A DNA stretch of 64,000 nt, taken from positions 16,116,521-16,180,520 of the forward strand of contig NC_092562.1 in NCBI RefSeq assembly GCF_037975245.1, written 5' to 3'. Source of the stretch: Apostichopus japonicus (Eukaryota > Echinodermata > Holothuroidea > Aspidochirotida > Stichopodidae). The notes under the pieces are model-generated. The model searched no databases. It was not told the origin of the DNA and saw only the letters and a list, made by a program, of their open reading frames with translations. Position numbers and translations under genes: made by a program. Positions 47,301-61,293 of the stretch are shown here, piece after piece (within the stretch, counting starts at the first letter, position 1; every line of letters begins with the position of its first letter).

Positions 47301-50300
47301 TAGAGGGGAATACCTCAGTTCCTTGAAGTGCCTATTTCTTGGAGAACCCTTCTTTTTATAACACTTGTGTCATAGACTGTGTTTACATTAGGGATCCAAA
47401 GTCCATACTGTGAATGTATGCTCAGTGTTTCGTCAATTGAACAGGATGACTGATTTTGAAGCTATTTGCGATTATATTAGACACGACTCAACATCTCATT
47501 TATATACCTACTACCGATTGCGTCAATGTATGTAAAAAACAACGGATCATCCCTTAGATCATATTTAATCTGATCCGGGTCTACGTTACAAATCGAACCC
47601 GTATTGCGGGATTAAGTTTACACGTTGCCTGCGGTCTATGGTTATTGTGTGTTATTTGATAGTTTTATTGTCTACTTTTGTCCTATAATGGCTTCTCAAA
47701 TGAGTTGACATAGTTTCAATTAAGTGCTATTTTAGTTGGATACACCACCCAATGGTTGATGTCAGTTAGCGCTATTCTATTAATGGTGATTCCCGTCGGT
47801 TTTGAATTTCCTGGGATCTTAGGGGAAATGATTGTCAAGACCTGAGTCAGAGTTGTGAAAAGCTATTCCAGGAAATACAGTGCTAGTTAAGAGATTCATA
47901 AATAGAAATTATGTCATGGAAGTCAGACTGTGGATATTACATTGGTAAGTAGTAGATTCACTATTTTTTTTTTGCGCTATAGCATGGTTTAAGTGGGGTT
48001 TATGAGGGGGGAGGGGGTGGTTAGGAGAGTGGGATGCGGATAGGAGGGATATATCTCTCCTATATATATATAGGAAGATGGAGAGTATCTTGCGATTTGC
48101 ATTCTGTGCAGTGTGCAAACATGGCAACAACCTACAGTATGGTAAATTTGCTTTGCTCGTCACTTACTTGTCTCTTCACAATATCTGCACACTCGCTCTA
48201 CCATGTCAACAGTAACCTGGTAACCTTTGACACTGACCTACTGTGCTGACCGGTCACCTCCAGTCTCTTTACCTCCTCATTCTACAACCCTAAGTGTCTA
48301 GTTGTGTACCCTACATTGAGCTTTCAAGATCACTGTGTATGTTTGCCATCAGTAACCATTCTCCCGTATTTTGCGTATTTTGCATATTTTGCGTATTTTG
48401 CGTACTTTCTGGTTTCAGAATTTCAGTGGGAGGGAACCAAAGTCCAACAGTACACACATAAAGCCTCTTTATCCCTATCTCTTTTTGACCACTTTAATAC
48501 AGTTTCATATGAGTTTCTTGGATAAAAAATCCTTGGTGTATATACTGTTTGACTGAAAGCTATAACATAGTGAGTTTGTGTCTTGAAATTATGTTCAGTT
48601 TTGTTAGCTGCACAAAAACTGTATCAGCTTTTTCAGTATTCCTTCTTTTAAAGTTTCTAACTTTAAGAAAAGAACGAAACCAAAGGAAAAAAAAAAAGAA
48701 AAAAAAAAAGGTAAAACAAATCAGAATGACTTGGAAGATGTGGCAGTTATATAATTTAGACCACAGGTTTGCATTTTTCTTAAATTTCTTTACTTGATTC
48801 ATACAGTAATTATTCATAAAAACATGTGGATCTGGTACATGTATGTCAAAAACAATTGTCATGCTGACTTCTTAAGGTGAACTTAGCAATATATAACAAA
48901 CTCATGACAAAAGAAAAAAGAAAAAGAAAAAAGAAAAAAGGGAGGCATTGCAATTGTTTAAAATGTAGTAAGGCATTCCAGTTGTATGTGTTTACAGAGT
49001 GTTTTGCAGAAAAAGTCACAACCATTGTTGAGAAAGGTTTAGATGGTTATTTAAACAGTTAAAAGTTTGTTACCAAAGAACAGTGGAAATGCAAGGGTTA
49101 CGTTATGTGTACTAAAATAGCGCATGGCTTGATTACCCAAATGTCCTTAAAAATGCACACGTAAGAGGAATACAGTTATATTGCACTAACAAGAAGTGTC
49201 TTAGAGCTACCGACCATTGAAGTGTTTTGTTGATTCCTACTACTCACAGTTCTCATCTCTGTTAATGTCCAGCACATATATACTGTATATTGCAGCGGTT
49301 AAAGTACCATGTGCAGCTCCTTTCATTGTACAGAGCTAGAAACACTGCAGGTAATGAGTTTGCCACAAATTTATCATAATACTGTATAGTGGATTTTACA
49401 TCCATTAATACCTAACAACAGGTAGAATACATCACAGTTTACACATGTTTGCACCTTACTCTTTCAAGAAATCCACTCAAATATATTTCTGCTGGTTGCA
49501 TATGCACAGGGCACTGTGTAGTATATAAACTATTAGTATAAATTGCATTCAGTCAGCTGGGAGTTATTTTTATTCAAGTCGAATGCATATAAGGAAATTT
49601 GTGCACAATGATGATGGTGTGTTCATGCACTGTACAGTATATGTGTATGTGGTTGTTTGTGTGTGTGTGACAATTGCTGATGAAAAGAGAACATTCATAA
49701 AAGAAGTAAAATATTCATCACATCCACTGAGATGAAATAACAGACTACAGTGATGATAACGGTTTTTTGATTAAACTCATCATTTCCATAACTTACCGAA
49801 TAGAACTTAATTTGTAACTTTTAAACCCTTGTGCAACCAGACCATACTTGCTAACTGCTTTGATATTATAACACATGTATGTTTATCATTACGTCAGAAC
49901 GACAGAAGTTATGAAACTTGCTGTAAACATATTAAAAATGATCCAGGCAATATGAAATCATACAGGTGAATGGGTGATGATATAGTTTACATGAAACTTA
50001 TTAATCTCAAAAGAATTGTCAAAACAATTCCAGGAAATGTTCCCATTAATTGTGGGACTGTCAGTCGTGGATAAATTTTAATTCTGTGATAATTATTCCC
50101 CAAAGCTTTGCCTCCGATTTCTGAACATGCGATCATGTATACAAACTTGTATTTCTTTTACAGAAGGATTGATATCTCAATGTTTATTCAAATTTATTTT
50201 CTCAAACACCCACCCACATGTTAACTGTGATTGCTATTCGAATTACACATTTTAGAATTTTATGTGGCACTCTGTATGAGTAATTTTTGCATCAGATTCA

Positions 50301-52089
50301 TGGTTTGATTAACCTGCATGAAATTACAGCATTCATTATTGCCTAGAGGAGGTTAATAAAGCACATACTTTGGATAGAATTTGAAGATCTTTTATTACCG
50401 TACACATACAGTAGACCCATTTGTAGTGTGGTTGACGTTGTTTAGCGTGACTAGTCAAGTTTGTAAATGGAAATTTTTTTTAGCATTTGAAATCTGTCTT
50501 TCTTTAACTTGTTTATGATTAGATATGAAATTTCTACAGCATGTCCTCAAATTCGTGAGAATCAAGCGGAATTGTTAATTACGTGTTAAAAATAGCAATG
50601 TTTGAAGGAGGAACTGTTTGGAGCTAAAGTAAAGTAGCTTTATCAGCCCTAAAGATAATATTCCAAGATATTTTGTATGTTTGTTACCTTTTTAAAAAAA
50701 AATCTTCCAGATTGTTGATCCTTTTTTTCTTCATTAATTTATTTAAAAGTAAAAGAGGTGAATGAAAATTTCTGATCTTTTGTAAAAAAGATGGTTCCAT
50801 TGCCTTCCGCCATTTTCCACAAGGCCAGTTACAGTCTGTTTGTTACTAATTCAATGTAGGATAGATCTGCTCCAGGTTGTTAGCTGAAAAGTTGTTTGTA
50901 TATTATCCCCATTCATTCAGTTAATTCTTTGTTGGTTTATTTTTAACTTCCTTTGTGACCTGCAGCCAATGAACATGTACATGAGAATCAAAGTAGCCAA
51001 ACAATTGGTATTTATATTTAGATTCAAGTTAAATTTGACTCAAAAACACAATTTTGTTTTTTTGTTTAAATTAAAGGAGGACATGGGCTTGAGCTGAATT
51101 TAGCAATTTGACCTCTCTCCTGCCCCCCCTCGGTGGGCAGTCCAGTTCTATCATGTATTTAAGCCCAGTCAGATGAGGTCCTGTGTGCTGTACTTGTTGC
51201 TCATTAAGTAGACAATGACAATATTGATGAAATATGAGTCGTGACTGGGGGAGTGATGTTCTAATGTTAAATGTTACCAAATTGATATAGGCTAGGTGGA
51301 TTAGAGTACAGTTGTTGAGTGGGGATGGGTAAGTACAGTTATTTGTTATTCACTCAAACCAGACTAAGTTTTGGTATTAACATTTAGTGTAAATATTGTG
51401 TGACCATCACCTTTATTTCAAGGTGTATCTAACCTATAAGGTATTTCTTTCCCTACTGTATACATATTGTTTTGGCCAACTCGGAGTGGTTACTAAAGCC
51501 CTTTTAAAAGTGATATCCAAGAGGTCAATGGAGATCACTATCTTAACTGTGGTAACAAGATCAAGGTTATATGGGTAGCTATGATTCTTGGACAGGTCAT
51601 CTGTCCATAGGGGGTACAATAGGTTAAAGATAAATATCACTAGCTGTCCACAACAATGCTGATACAGTCTACATATGTATAAAGTTTAACCTTACTGTCA
51701 CTTGAAAGCGTGCCCTCTGTGTTGGTAGACATCTTGCAACAACTATGAAGAAATAGTTCTCTGGAATTTCCCCCCCCCCCCCAAATCATTTCAAAGTTGG
51801 ATACACAGTGTGGATTTCTTTTGTTGTACATGTGTAATGTTATGCTATCTAATCGTCGATCGAATCTACCATAAAAGGCACCCGAGGGTAGGATATATGC
51901 TGGCAGTGGAAATGATATGATGGTTTGCAAGCTTTGGCTGGTATGTAATCAGTTTATGCTCATTAAGTCACAAAAAGTACAGTTTATTTTGAAATCACAT
52001 TTTGCCGTTTGTATTGTGCTGTATAATATAGTTGTCAATCTTGTGGAGAGCATCAGCTCACTGTATGCTGCTTGTCATGTATTTTTCAG
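44301..52089 (+). other. Putative 7.8-kb intron of gene X
   Basis: Between the two gene X exons I found no further convincing plus-strand exon. The interval holds simple sequence, including a 9-bp tandem repeat near 48366 and A-rich runs near 48690 and 48910, plus scattered short frames without support. It begins GTAAG and ends TTTTTCAG. Confidence 0.35.
48366..48405 (+). repeat. Tandem 9-mer GTATTTTGC, four copies
   Basis: Four consecutive 9-bp units GTATTTTGC (the third ATATTTTGC) are followed by gtac. The Ala-Tyr-Phe repeat it encodes in one frame is a by-product of the tandem array. Confidence 0.9.
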
Positions 52090-52277
52090 AAACCTTTGCC
52101 TCGTTCACATTTGAGAAGACGCAAGGCAGATCTGACTCGGCAAGGGCGTTCAAGATCAAGCAGGATCTTGACCCTGCTAGGGAGGAGGGGGGGATCAAGA
52201 TTGTATTGTGGACGCAACCTGAGTTAAACTGGCACATAAGTGACATACGAACGTACATAACAGAGCCCTCACAGTGA
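52090..52277 (+). CDS. Gene X terminal coding exon
   Basis: After a good acceptor (tgtatttttcag) the plus strand reads 62 codons to a TGA at 52275-52277. It includes DSARAFKIKQDLDPAREEGG and then IKIVLWTQPELNWHISDI. The balanced, charged composition, and a frame phase that fits the 44253 exon, make this the most credible host coding exon in the window. An AATAAA at 52531-52536 follows a roughly 250-nt 3' UTR. The C-terminal domain resembles a soluble beta-rich fold, but I cannot name the family. Confidence 0.65.
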
Positions 52278-52530
52278 ATCCTATACAAACGTTGTGACCT
52301 TTCTCATGATTGTGTTGATGTTCTCTGTTCCTCCATGTTCCACCTTGCATTCTCAAATGTGGACACGCCCAGGTTCAGGTTAATGACCTCTCCGGGGGAA
52401 AAACAGGATCCTGGCTCACCTCGCGGTCTCAGATGTGAAACAAGACTCTTGTTTCAAGTTTCCAGTCTGACAGTCTTCGGTTGTGTACATTTCGTTCTCA
52501 ATAGTTTGTATTCCATTACAGGCTCAAGTA

Positions 52531-52536
52531 AATAAA
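52531..52536 (+). terminator. Poly(A) signal AATAAA for gene X
   Basis: A canonical AATAAA lies 254 nt after the gene X stop codon, with TG-rich sequence downstream (tgtcaagtttgagc). The position suits a short 3' UTR. Confidence 0.5.
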
Positions 52537-52559
52537 TGTCAAGTTTGAGCAGTATTATA

Positions 52560-55500
52560 CGACACTAGTTAGTAAAACATTGAAATTATAAAAACCCTGT
52601 CTGTCTGTCTTTCTTTTCCATCATGAGAGAAACTACGTTAGTTTCGTACATTTAAGCAATGTGTACATTGATCTTCTAAGGGGTCAAGTTTTTACATAAG
52701 TGGAAATAAACTAAGCTGATCTGTTGGAAGTACAGTACTTACAAAGTGGCTCTGGGTGATAAACTACTCCACATTATCAGATCCTAGATGAATTAATGCT
52801 TAGCCCTAATTTCCGCAATTTTTGTGCATTCTTGGATACAACAATTGTGAAATTATATAATGTTTTATATAATATTATAAAATAATACTGCATATTCTTA
52901 TTGCACAAGGAAATATATACTTCTTCAGACTTTCACTCAGTCTTGTTGATCGTTCATTTCTCTGCGTGACTTTCTCTTTCTTGTATGGTCCTTCGAGTGA
53001 CTCCCACTTCAATCTTGATGTTTCCACTAGAGTTCAAGATAAATCATTGGCGAGGGCAGACCCTTCTAATCCTGTTCATACTGTACCTCGAACATCCTCA
53101 GTGTTGAAGTGCTAGCCTCTTCCTGCGTGCAGAGTTCGACCTCATGCACATCTTAGCCTATTTTATACTGCTCTAAATTAATTCTCTTTTTTGCCCGATG
53201 GGTTTTTTCTTCACTGTGAAACCCCTGTGAAGTGAGCACTGGATTATGTGGATGGTAATAATTTCAATCAGCCAAAAGACGTACAAGAATATGCTGCTAG
53301 CCAGGAGCAGGCTATTAGACGGTGGAATGCTTGGATTAAAGATTATCCGGCAGCAACGATCATGTAATGAAGTATCCAGCTTAACAGACCCTCTAGCATC
53401 ATTCTATCTGAACAGATAATGTAAACCGCTGCCGATACAAGACGACCAGGGCGGCGAGCTCTGCAGATGATACTGTCGCAGTCGTACATACACTAGACAA
53501 TGGAATATATATGTATGTATGCATGTGATGATCAAAGGTTGGAGGAGGGCAGGAAGAGAGGCTGCATGTCATTACAAGAACCCATGCTGTGTTTTGAGAT
53601 GCTATATAAGATGTCATTTTATAGTCTCAGCGAACACAGCTTGATGGACGAAACGGGCTGGCACATGCCAACGAACTTTTTTTTAGACTAAATGGGCAGT
53701 ACTTGATCCCTACATGGAACTTTGAATCTTTTCCTTCCCTGATCTGATAGAAAATCTATATCTATATGTGTGTGTGTACAAGTGTAGACATGATCGAACA
53801 TTAAGTAGCATTTGAAGGAAGAGCTACATGCCATTAATTGAGAGAACCCATGTAGTTGATGACAGTTAATATGCTATTGGATGAAGCAGCTCTTGGAGAT
53901 TTGATGCAGTATGCCTGCCACATGTTTTGTTGTCTGGTATGTGTGCATGAAACCTTTGGATCTGTCAGTTAGCATGTATTAAGATTTAATAGTCTGTTTT
54001 TGTTTTAGAATAAAATGTTTTGCTAACCTGCAGGAGCTCGATCAGGCTTGTCCTCGCCTACCCCCCCCCCTCCCCTCTGACACTATTCAAGTTAGCATGC
54101 TATTGATTATGTCTTATAAATGTACACACACATAATTTTATCATGGTTAATTAAGTATATACTTCGCAAGGTACAAATTATGCATGTTACAGTGAGAATA
54201 GTCCTTGAACAGTTGTAAGATATGACCTAGTAACTAACGGAGATGAATAAGGAGAGAAGAGTCAGGCAGAATGTGCTGTGCAAGACTTACAAAACTAAAA
54301 CTAGGTTGAGGGAAGGGGTACAGTTCAACAGAAAAGAGGTGGTGAAGGGGGAGCAAGAAAGGAGTGAAGCAAAGGGAAAAGGGAACGTAGAACATGAAAG
54401 GGGACTGGAGGTAGGAGTGGCGATTTGAACACATAATGCACAAAAGTTCATTAGCTGTACTGCACGTAGTGTTAGCAACTATAAATCTTGTGCCCACTAT
54501 TCATACTTTTCTTTCTCAAGGCTTTCTGGAAGTAATACACAGTTGAAACCATTATGTACCTGCTACAATTGGCCACTTTTTACTGTATACTATATGTAAA
54601 TGCATGCCAGTAACAGTCAGGAAGTGACCAGACAGGAAGGGTTTGTGTGACTAGCTGAATGTGCAAAATAATCCAATTGATAAGTAATTGTTTCAAGCTT
54701 TCATTTCCTGATTCTTGCAAGCATGCTGGCAACATTAACAAGTTATTTATTGTTAGAATGTATTGTATGCATATATCTGCCTTTATGGGAGCTTATTGTA
54801 ACCTTTCATTCTACGTGAATTTTTTTCTGGGCAAAGTACCTACATATTTTCCGAGTCACACGTATTTGTGACATGTTAAAGCTACCTTTAAAGTACTACT
54901 TTTTACCACTCATAACTAGCACATTTCGGCGACATAATGTTGCCCACCCTTCATTCGGCAACTTAACACATGTGTGATCCTCAACCAATCAGGAGGCTTC
55001 TTTGACATATCCCCAATCACACCCTCTAAACTGTGTTTAAGCTTTGTGCTTCATCGGTAAACATTGTATGGAAGGCTGTAAAATAAATAACCTGTGATTC
55101 CAAGTTGACCACTAGTAGTATATACAATTTTGTTTGGTAGTTTTTGAAGACACAAGATCTTCTAAAACATATTTTCACAAGTGGCATATGTATGTAGATG
55201 GCGATATAAAATCCTTGGATATCATGTAAACAGTATAGATCATGCTCATTAGGACTAATATGACAGCGTCCTGAGAATAAATGTTGAAGATACCCATTTG
55301 AGACGCATTTTGTAAATTTAAATTACATAACATAATTTAGTATATCTTAACCCCGAAACCAAATTTTCTGGAGGTGGTATTTATACTTGATGAATAGCAT
55401 GCAAAATGAGACTAAAAAATCCCCTTTATATAAGGAAGGAATGCATAGCAGACTTTGCTAGTTTATTTTGCTTGATTGTCTTTTATTCTCTGGAACTATG

Positions 55501-58500
55501 TATAATTTTATCTCTCCTCCGAGCTGCATTGTTTTTGCATTAAAAGTTTTCCTTAAAAGTAGAGAATATACTGTCGGCGTACATGGGCGCTGCTAGAATC
55601 GTAGTAGGCTTCTGTAAGTAGTTCACAAATACTCACGTTGTGATTTAAAATGTCAGCTGTACACTCCATATGTAGCTTGCCTAGAAGTTTCTGATCGTCA
55701 AATTGTAAAGGGCAATTGTTTCTGGAGGAGAGTTACAGAAAGTGTTTCTAATGGCGGTCCATTGTTTGGACAATTCACGATCAGAAAACCCTCGGCTTTA
55801 ATACCAAGGTTAAACTCCCTTGAATGCGGTCATGTCTCCATGATACTTTAGGCAATCGTAATCTCTATCATTTGATGAAAATATTAGTGATATTTGTTTT
55901 CCGGTAAATCAATGTTCTGAAAGATATTGTCCAGATCGATATTTTTATATTTGGTTCTTTGATATTGACAGGAAACTGTACCTTGAGTGAAACTGTATCA
56001 AGCTTTAGTGGAAGAGCTATTGTGTCAAGAAAGTGACAATTAGTTGGAGAATCAATATAGCTAATAACTAAAAAGTATACTTTTAAAGTCACATATTAAC
56101 ATTTCTAATAGCTAGGCTTTAGGCAAAAAACGAAAGGAAAAATTTGTCTTGTGTTACCCATCAACAGATATTGATTGCCTGGTTTCGATATCATTTATTA
56201 TACAAGTTGGTTTACTTTCTCAGATTGATAGCAGTGTGTCACCAATGTAATTTAGTATTATGTTCATGCAGTCCACATTCATAGTGAAGTGTTACAGAAT
56301 ATCATAGTTAAGTCGGATGGGAAGTATTGTTATCACTGATTCACTGTTCAAGGCTCTGTTGTTACAAGACCTGTGTTCTTTTCTTTAATCTCTACCCACA
56401 ATTTGTCATTTTCCATTTTCACTGAAACCCACAAGAAATATGACCATTGCACTTCCTCCCGTCTGCCCATTTCACCGGCTCACTTCCTACCACATTGAAG
56501 ACTGTACTCACTTATATTTCTGTGGATTGCTAAATCTTGCCCAAAATCAAGTTGGGCTTTCATCCCAGTTACATTTTCCTGATTGCAGTGGAGCTCTGAA
56601 TCAAGTCTCCATTTAATTAATTTCTCTCTTAAATACTGGTCTCCTAGATACATCAACACTATGATCAATGTAGCAGATAACAATTTGTAACATTTCTGCA
56701 CTGTGCTATCACACTGCACTCATAGTGATCCACACTGCACTGTGCAACCCTCCTCCCCATTCCCATCCCCTCCCCTTCCCCCTCCCCTCCCCATCCCCCT
56801 CCCCAATGACCCTGTTGAGGTTATGAACGTCTGATTATACATCCTTAGCAATCTCCGTGTCCTAGTTATATCGCACTGCTGTGATTTCACCGTTGACTGC
56901 ACCTTAACAGTATTTATTTGGTGATAAAGGTTTTGAAAATTTGTAATTTGGGATTTATATGATTATCTGTATAATAAAACAAAACTGAGCTTGGCATTTT
57001 CCACTGAAAGTATATGTAGAATCAAATATTGCTTCTTCTTTATTCACTTTAAACCTCCCCTTATACAAAGTCTGCAGAATTCAGATAAGTTCTTGAAACT
57101 TCTTGACTTAAATAACTATATATCTGAGTAGGGTAGTTACAGAACCACTACACCAAGTTCTCTATGATCCCTTTTGGTCGCACCATATAAGCTATTATGC
57201 TAGATCTATCAATCTACGTAGGAATTAGCAAATGCATGATACAGGACTGGAATTTTACGTGAGAATGCATGTGACGTAATGTGGTCACCTGATATCTCGG
57301 GTCACTGTTGATGCTGGAGTGGTTACATTGCAAACTTGATCTTGACGTCCGGATCAGATCCTGGTCTCTGCCAGCATCAAAATAGGAGGATCAGATCCGG
57401 ATCTAAACTGCATTTACAACAGCCGTGATTTTGACATCAGGATCAGATCCTGACATCAGGATCAGATCATGACATATAGATCTGATCCGGATCCAGTGTA
57501 CAAACACCCCATGGATAGTGCAGTGATGATTAATCTTTAACTGTACCACTTTTACTTCAATTATCATGAAAAACATGTTAATAGTTTTCCACCAAGGATA
57601 CAGATGTATATATATCGGACAAAAGATCATTCATGGGTTATTTATAAATTTAAATTCAGATTAAGTATTCTCTACAATAACATGGAAAGAAGGGTTCAAG
57701 GTTGCTATTAAGGTTAAGTTAATACTGCATTCATGCATAAAAGAACAACAGCCCTCACCCTCTAGATCTCTATTGATAAAGGACAAGGCATTGATCAGTA
57801 AAGTTACCATGGAAACCACAGATAGTTCAAAACACTTTATTTTACAGTTCCTCTGACTTAGTCTTATTGTACTGTTTACTTCAGCTAGCATGAACAACGT
57901 ATCAATAGTTTTCACCAATGATACAGATGTACGTAGGACAATAGATCATTCGTGGGATGTTCCAGTGGCAGACTAAGTAACAGTTACACAGAGAAGAACA
58001 ATATTCCACACCGTCAGTTGAAAACGTCCTCCATCTCCATGTATTTGTCATAATTCAAGATATGGTTCATAATTATGAATCGAACATATTTCGGCTGGCT
58101 GAATCATCCATCCTTGGTTTGAGTCGATCACAGTATGGGGTCTGTGATGTTGTAAACGGCAAACTTGTGTTCTTCAAAAGGTTTACTCTGCTATTATCTT
58201 CCTGCTGATCTATTCTATCCTGGAAACCCTATACACTTGGTATGTTAACTTACGATGTCAAGGTGAACTCTGTATTACAAATTTCATTAAAAGGTAAAGT
58301 GCTTTTGTAGAAATACACTTTCCATCTATGAATAAATTAGTTAAATATATTATATAACATCATTCACTCTCTTGTTGCCAGATTGCGTTCGCAGTATACC
58401 TTCAAATTACTTTTACTTTTTTTAATTATCTTTGCCGTACGAAATATTATTGAGGATATGGTTTCCGGCTAAAGCTACAGAAAATTTCCTTTATTTCGAT

Positions 58501-59090
58501 CAAGCAATCGATTTTGGCAACTGGAATATACCTTTAAGTCTGACCATTTTAAAACCGTGTTCATGATATCAGAACTTTGTGTTAGGTTACAGGTAGGGAG
58601 GGATCATTAGAACCGGCTAGGATCGGTCACCTAACATTTTAACTACAAGAGAGAATAGATCATTAAAGAACAAGGAAGTTTTGTAATTTCACAACTGCCA
58701 TCCATGTGCCATTAAATTTTTATTCACATTTGAAACTATGGATGTTGCACCCTATCAAAGAAAGAAAGAATAAAGATAATACATTCCCGAGGCAAACATC
58801 AATGAAATCATACACAAAATGCTGTGTGTACATTGGTGCTATAGTAGGGTTACAAAGTTTAGCAAAGCTAATAATCTGAACAAGTAAAGTATGCTCAGTT
58901 TGTCCTTCCCCTCCTCCTTACCCTCCTCTCCCTCCTCCCCCTTCTACCCCCTTCCACCTCACCTTCCACCTCACCTTCGCTACTGCTACAGTACTTTATG
59001 CACCTTGATAGTCCCTAAGTAAAGTTCTTGGCCATGTGAATACAAATGATTTTTTTTTGTGTGGGTATTTGGAGTGATAGTTTGATCTTT
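52560..59090. other. Long stretch without supported genes
   Basis: Only simple sequence was identified: C-rich runs at 54060 and 56750-56805, a purine-rich 54230-54425 and a CT-rich 58905-58980. A block of GGATCAGATCC-type palindromes at 57338-57495 is listed separately. Short open frames here have neither splice support nor family resemblance. Confidence 0.4.
57338..57495. repeat. Cluster of GGATCAGATCC / GGATCCGGATC palindromes
   Basis: The motif GGATCAGATC occurs at about 57352, 57389, 57440 and 57458, with related ATCTGATCCGGATCC at 57480 and GACATCAGGATCAGATC duplicated in tandem. The arrangement resembles a short inverted-repeat transposon, but I could not fix its ends or a target duplication. 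Confidence 0.6.
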
Positions 59091-59101
59091 TCTGCCAAAC
59101 A

Positions 59102-59306
59102 GTATGTCACCATCGATACCTGGGGCACTTAATTCACAAAGTGTCTGCGAATTCATGCGTTACACAACAAGTTCTCGTAGCCACGGTGAAATGCGTCGAC
59201 CAAATAATTCTTACAGCGATCTTTTTCTCAGGATCGATTTTCAAGTTTGTGCCAAAAGAACATGCAAGCAAGACTGGATGTGTTTTGACTGTGTTTAACC
59301 ATTTGT
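59102..59306 (+). CDS. Gene Y possible exon (frame ambiguous)
   Basis: A good acceptor (cttttctgccaaacag) precedes a GC-richer segment. Two frames are open across nearly all of it. One starts with ATG and reads MSPSIPGALNSQSVCEFMRY. The other reads RYLGHLIHKVSANSCVTQQV and on through FSGSIFKFVPKEHASK to a TGA at about 59306. A donor (CACG/GTGAAA near 59185) could shorten it. No family was recognised in either frame. Confidence 0.3.
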
Positions 59307-59339
59307 GTGACTAACATGTTCTATAGATTGTAAAAATGT

Positions 59340-59395
59340 CATTAAGAGTTAAGTAATGAAACTGGTGCATTAAGAGTTAAGTAATGAAACTGGTG
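59340..59395 (+). repeat. Perfect tandem duplication, 28-bp unit
   Basis: Two identical adjacent copies of cattaagagttaagtaatga plus aactggtg, immediately downstream of the possible gene Y exon. The identity implies a recent event or local slippage. Confidence 0.95.
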
Positions 59396-59867
59396 CATGC
59401 AGTTGGTTTTAATATTGATGCTGCATTGGATAGACTCAGTCCTCGAGTCTCTGTACCAAGTGGCAATATATATAAGACATTGAAGGTAATGGCTGTGTAC
59501 ATCACAGAGTTCTGTTACTAAGTTCAATCTTGTCAAATGTGTGATTTGAATGTAGTACTGTACAGATGCTAAAGGGGCTGCATTGGACAAAATTGAGTAA
59601 TTTATGTATATTTCTTGCTTAAAACTGTTTCCTTATACAACTGAAACCTCGCCTAGTTAACTCTATACCAGGTCTAGAGCACCTGGTAATCTTTTTAGCA
59701 CTGCCCACTACCGGAGATCGCCCATTCTGGTCTATCGCCCTCCTTCCCATTCTACCATCCAAAGTGTCAAGGAGTACAGAAATATCATAATTTACCCTGG
59801 ATTACCTTGGACATGGTCCTTCCTGCTCTGCAACTTCACACATTTGACACTACAGGTCTGCAGAAGT

Positions 59868-59962
59868 AATCCCTAATATTGTTTGAATTGATTGCAGAAA
59901 TAATCCCTATTGTTTGATATTGATTGCAGAAGTAATCCCAATTGTTTGATATTGAGTGTGGG
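59868..59962 (+). repeat. Tandem repeat, three units of about 33 bp
   Basis: Units of the form gcagaagtaatccc followed by attgtttgatattgattg recur three times with small changes. Confidence 0.85.
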
Positions 59963-60639
59963 ATCTTGCAGCTGCTGCAGCTTTTCTTCTTGGTATCTAA
60001 GTACTTCAAAGTGCAGTAGGGATTGGAAGTTTATCCCCTTGAAGAATGAGTGATTACATCATAACACTAACTGGACCATATTCATATATGGGTCTGTTCC
60101 TTATCATTTGTAATTGATTACATAACTAGATACTGGGGATAGAAGAAAAACGTGCCAGAATCCTTGGACTTGAAATATTGTCTTTACTTACCACAAACAA
60201 ATCCTTAGTTATAGCATGGAGGTAAACATAGAAACAAAGTCCTGATTCCCATTGGATCAGACTTTGTCAGATAGCAAAAGTCTAAAGCTTTTGTTTTGAA
60301 ATTATAACTGGGTCATTCTGATGAGTGATTCATGTTATATTGTCACACAGTTGGATTATAGCTTTCATTGTAATGTGATATGGACTGTACATTGTTATTA
60401 AAACTTGGCTAAATATGATCCTTATCAACTAGATATATAAACAAGAGATGAAAATGTTTTGTTTATTGTTATTTCTTTCATTTGCAAACATTTTGATATC
60501 CCTGTTTACTTCCATCTGTCCTTTTTCAATATTTTCATGTTGGGTTTGATATCACAGGTTAAGCAATTTTGATTGTCTATGTCAACTTTTATGTGCAGGT
60601 TCCTAATTGTTATACTATTTATGTGTGTGTGTGTACTGC

Positions 60640-60835
60640 TCCTTATCTGTGGAATCAGCAACCAGCTAACACTATGTATTAACCTCGTCACTGTGAGAGG
60701 TGACCTAAATTAGACTCATCTCTCTATTCCTTTGATTATGATTGACTTGTAATATCAAGCGCCTTAAGCAGCTACTCCTCGTTTTTCTGATTTGGTGCTA
60801 TATAAATCCACTGTATTATGATTATTACTGGTAAT
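60640..60835 (+). repeat. Probable LINE/SINE 3' end relic
   Basis: The segment starts with a CTCCTTATCTGTGGAATCAGC-like stretch, recalling the LWN(S)LP motif near RT C-termini. It ends with aagcgccttaagcagc, tgctatataaatccac and ATT-rich sequence, the usual look of non-LTR retroelement 3' ends. There are too many stops to call coding. Confidence 0.4.
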
Positions 60836-61293
60836 CTACAGTATATACCGTGTTATTATTATGAGAGTGTCTGAGCTAGTCTCGTGTATCCTGCAATGTA
60901 GATCTATTAACACTTGAGTCAAGTGTTTCCCTATTGGGTAAAATCCAATGAACAAACAGGAGTCGAGCAAATCTAATTTGTTCTAGAGTGATTGTTACCA
61001 TCCTTGCTGTGATAACTATAGAAACAGTGCAACATCTAAGTGTAGGTTAATGTGTTGCTAAACAAGAAAGAAAAACCAGCAATTGCCACGGAGAGCATAC
61101 TTATATCATCAGGTTGAAATTAGTGTACATATGTATGACATGCTATAAGAACTGTTCAGACAACACTGTTGTTTATGGATGTAGTATGCGATGGGAAGAT
61201 AATATTCAAGATCTTCAAGAAGATAAACAAAAGTAGACATCTTTCCCAGCCATGTCTGCAAATACCTGTGTGCAGCATATTATCCTTGTGCAG

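Noticed and set aside
47375-47640. Possible inverted-repeat element with GTGTTTACATTAGGGATC and GTGTAAACTTAATCCC ends
   Set aside because: The ends align poorly and no target duplication was found.
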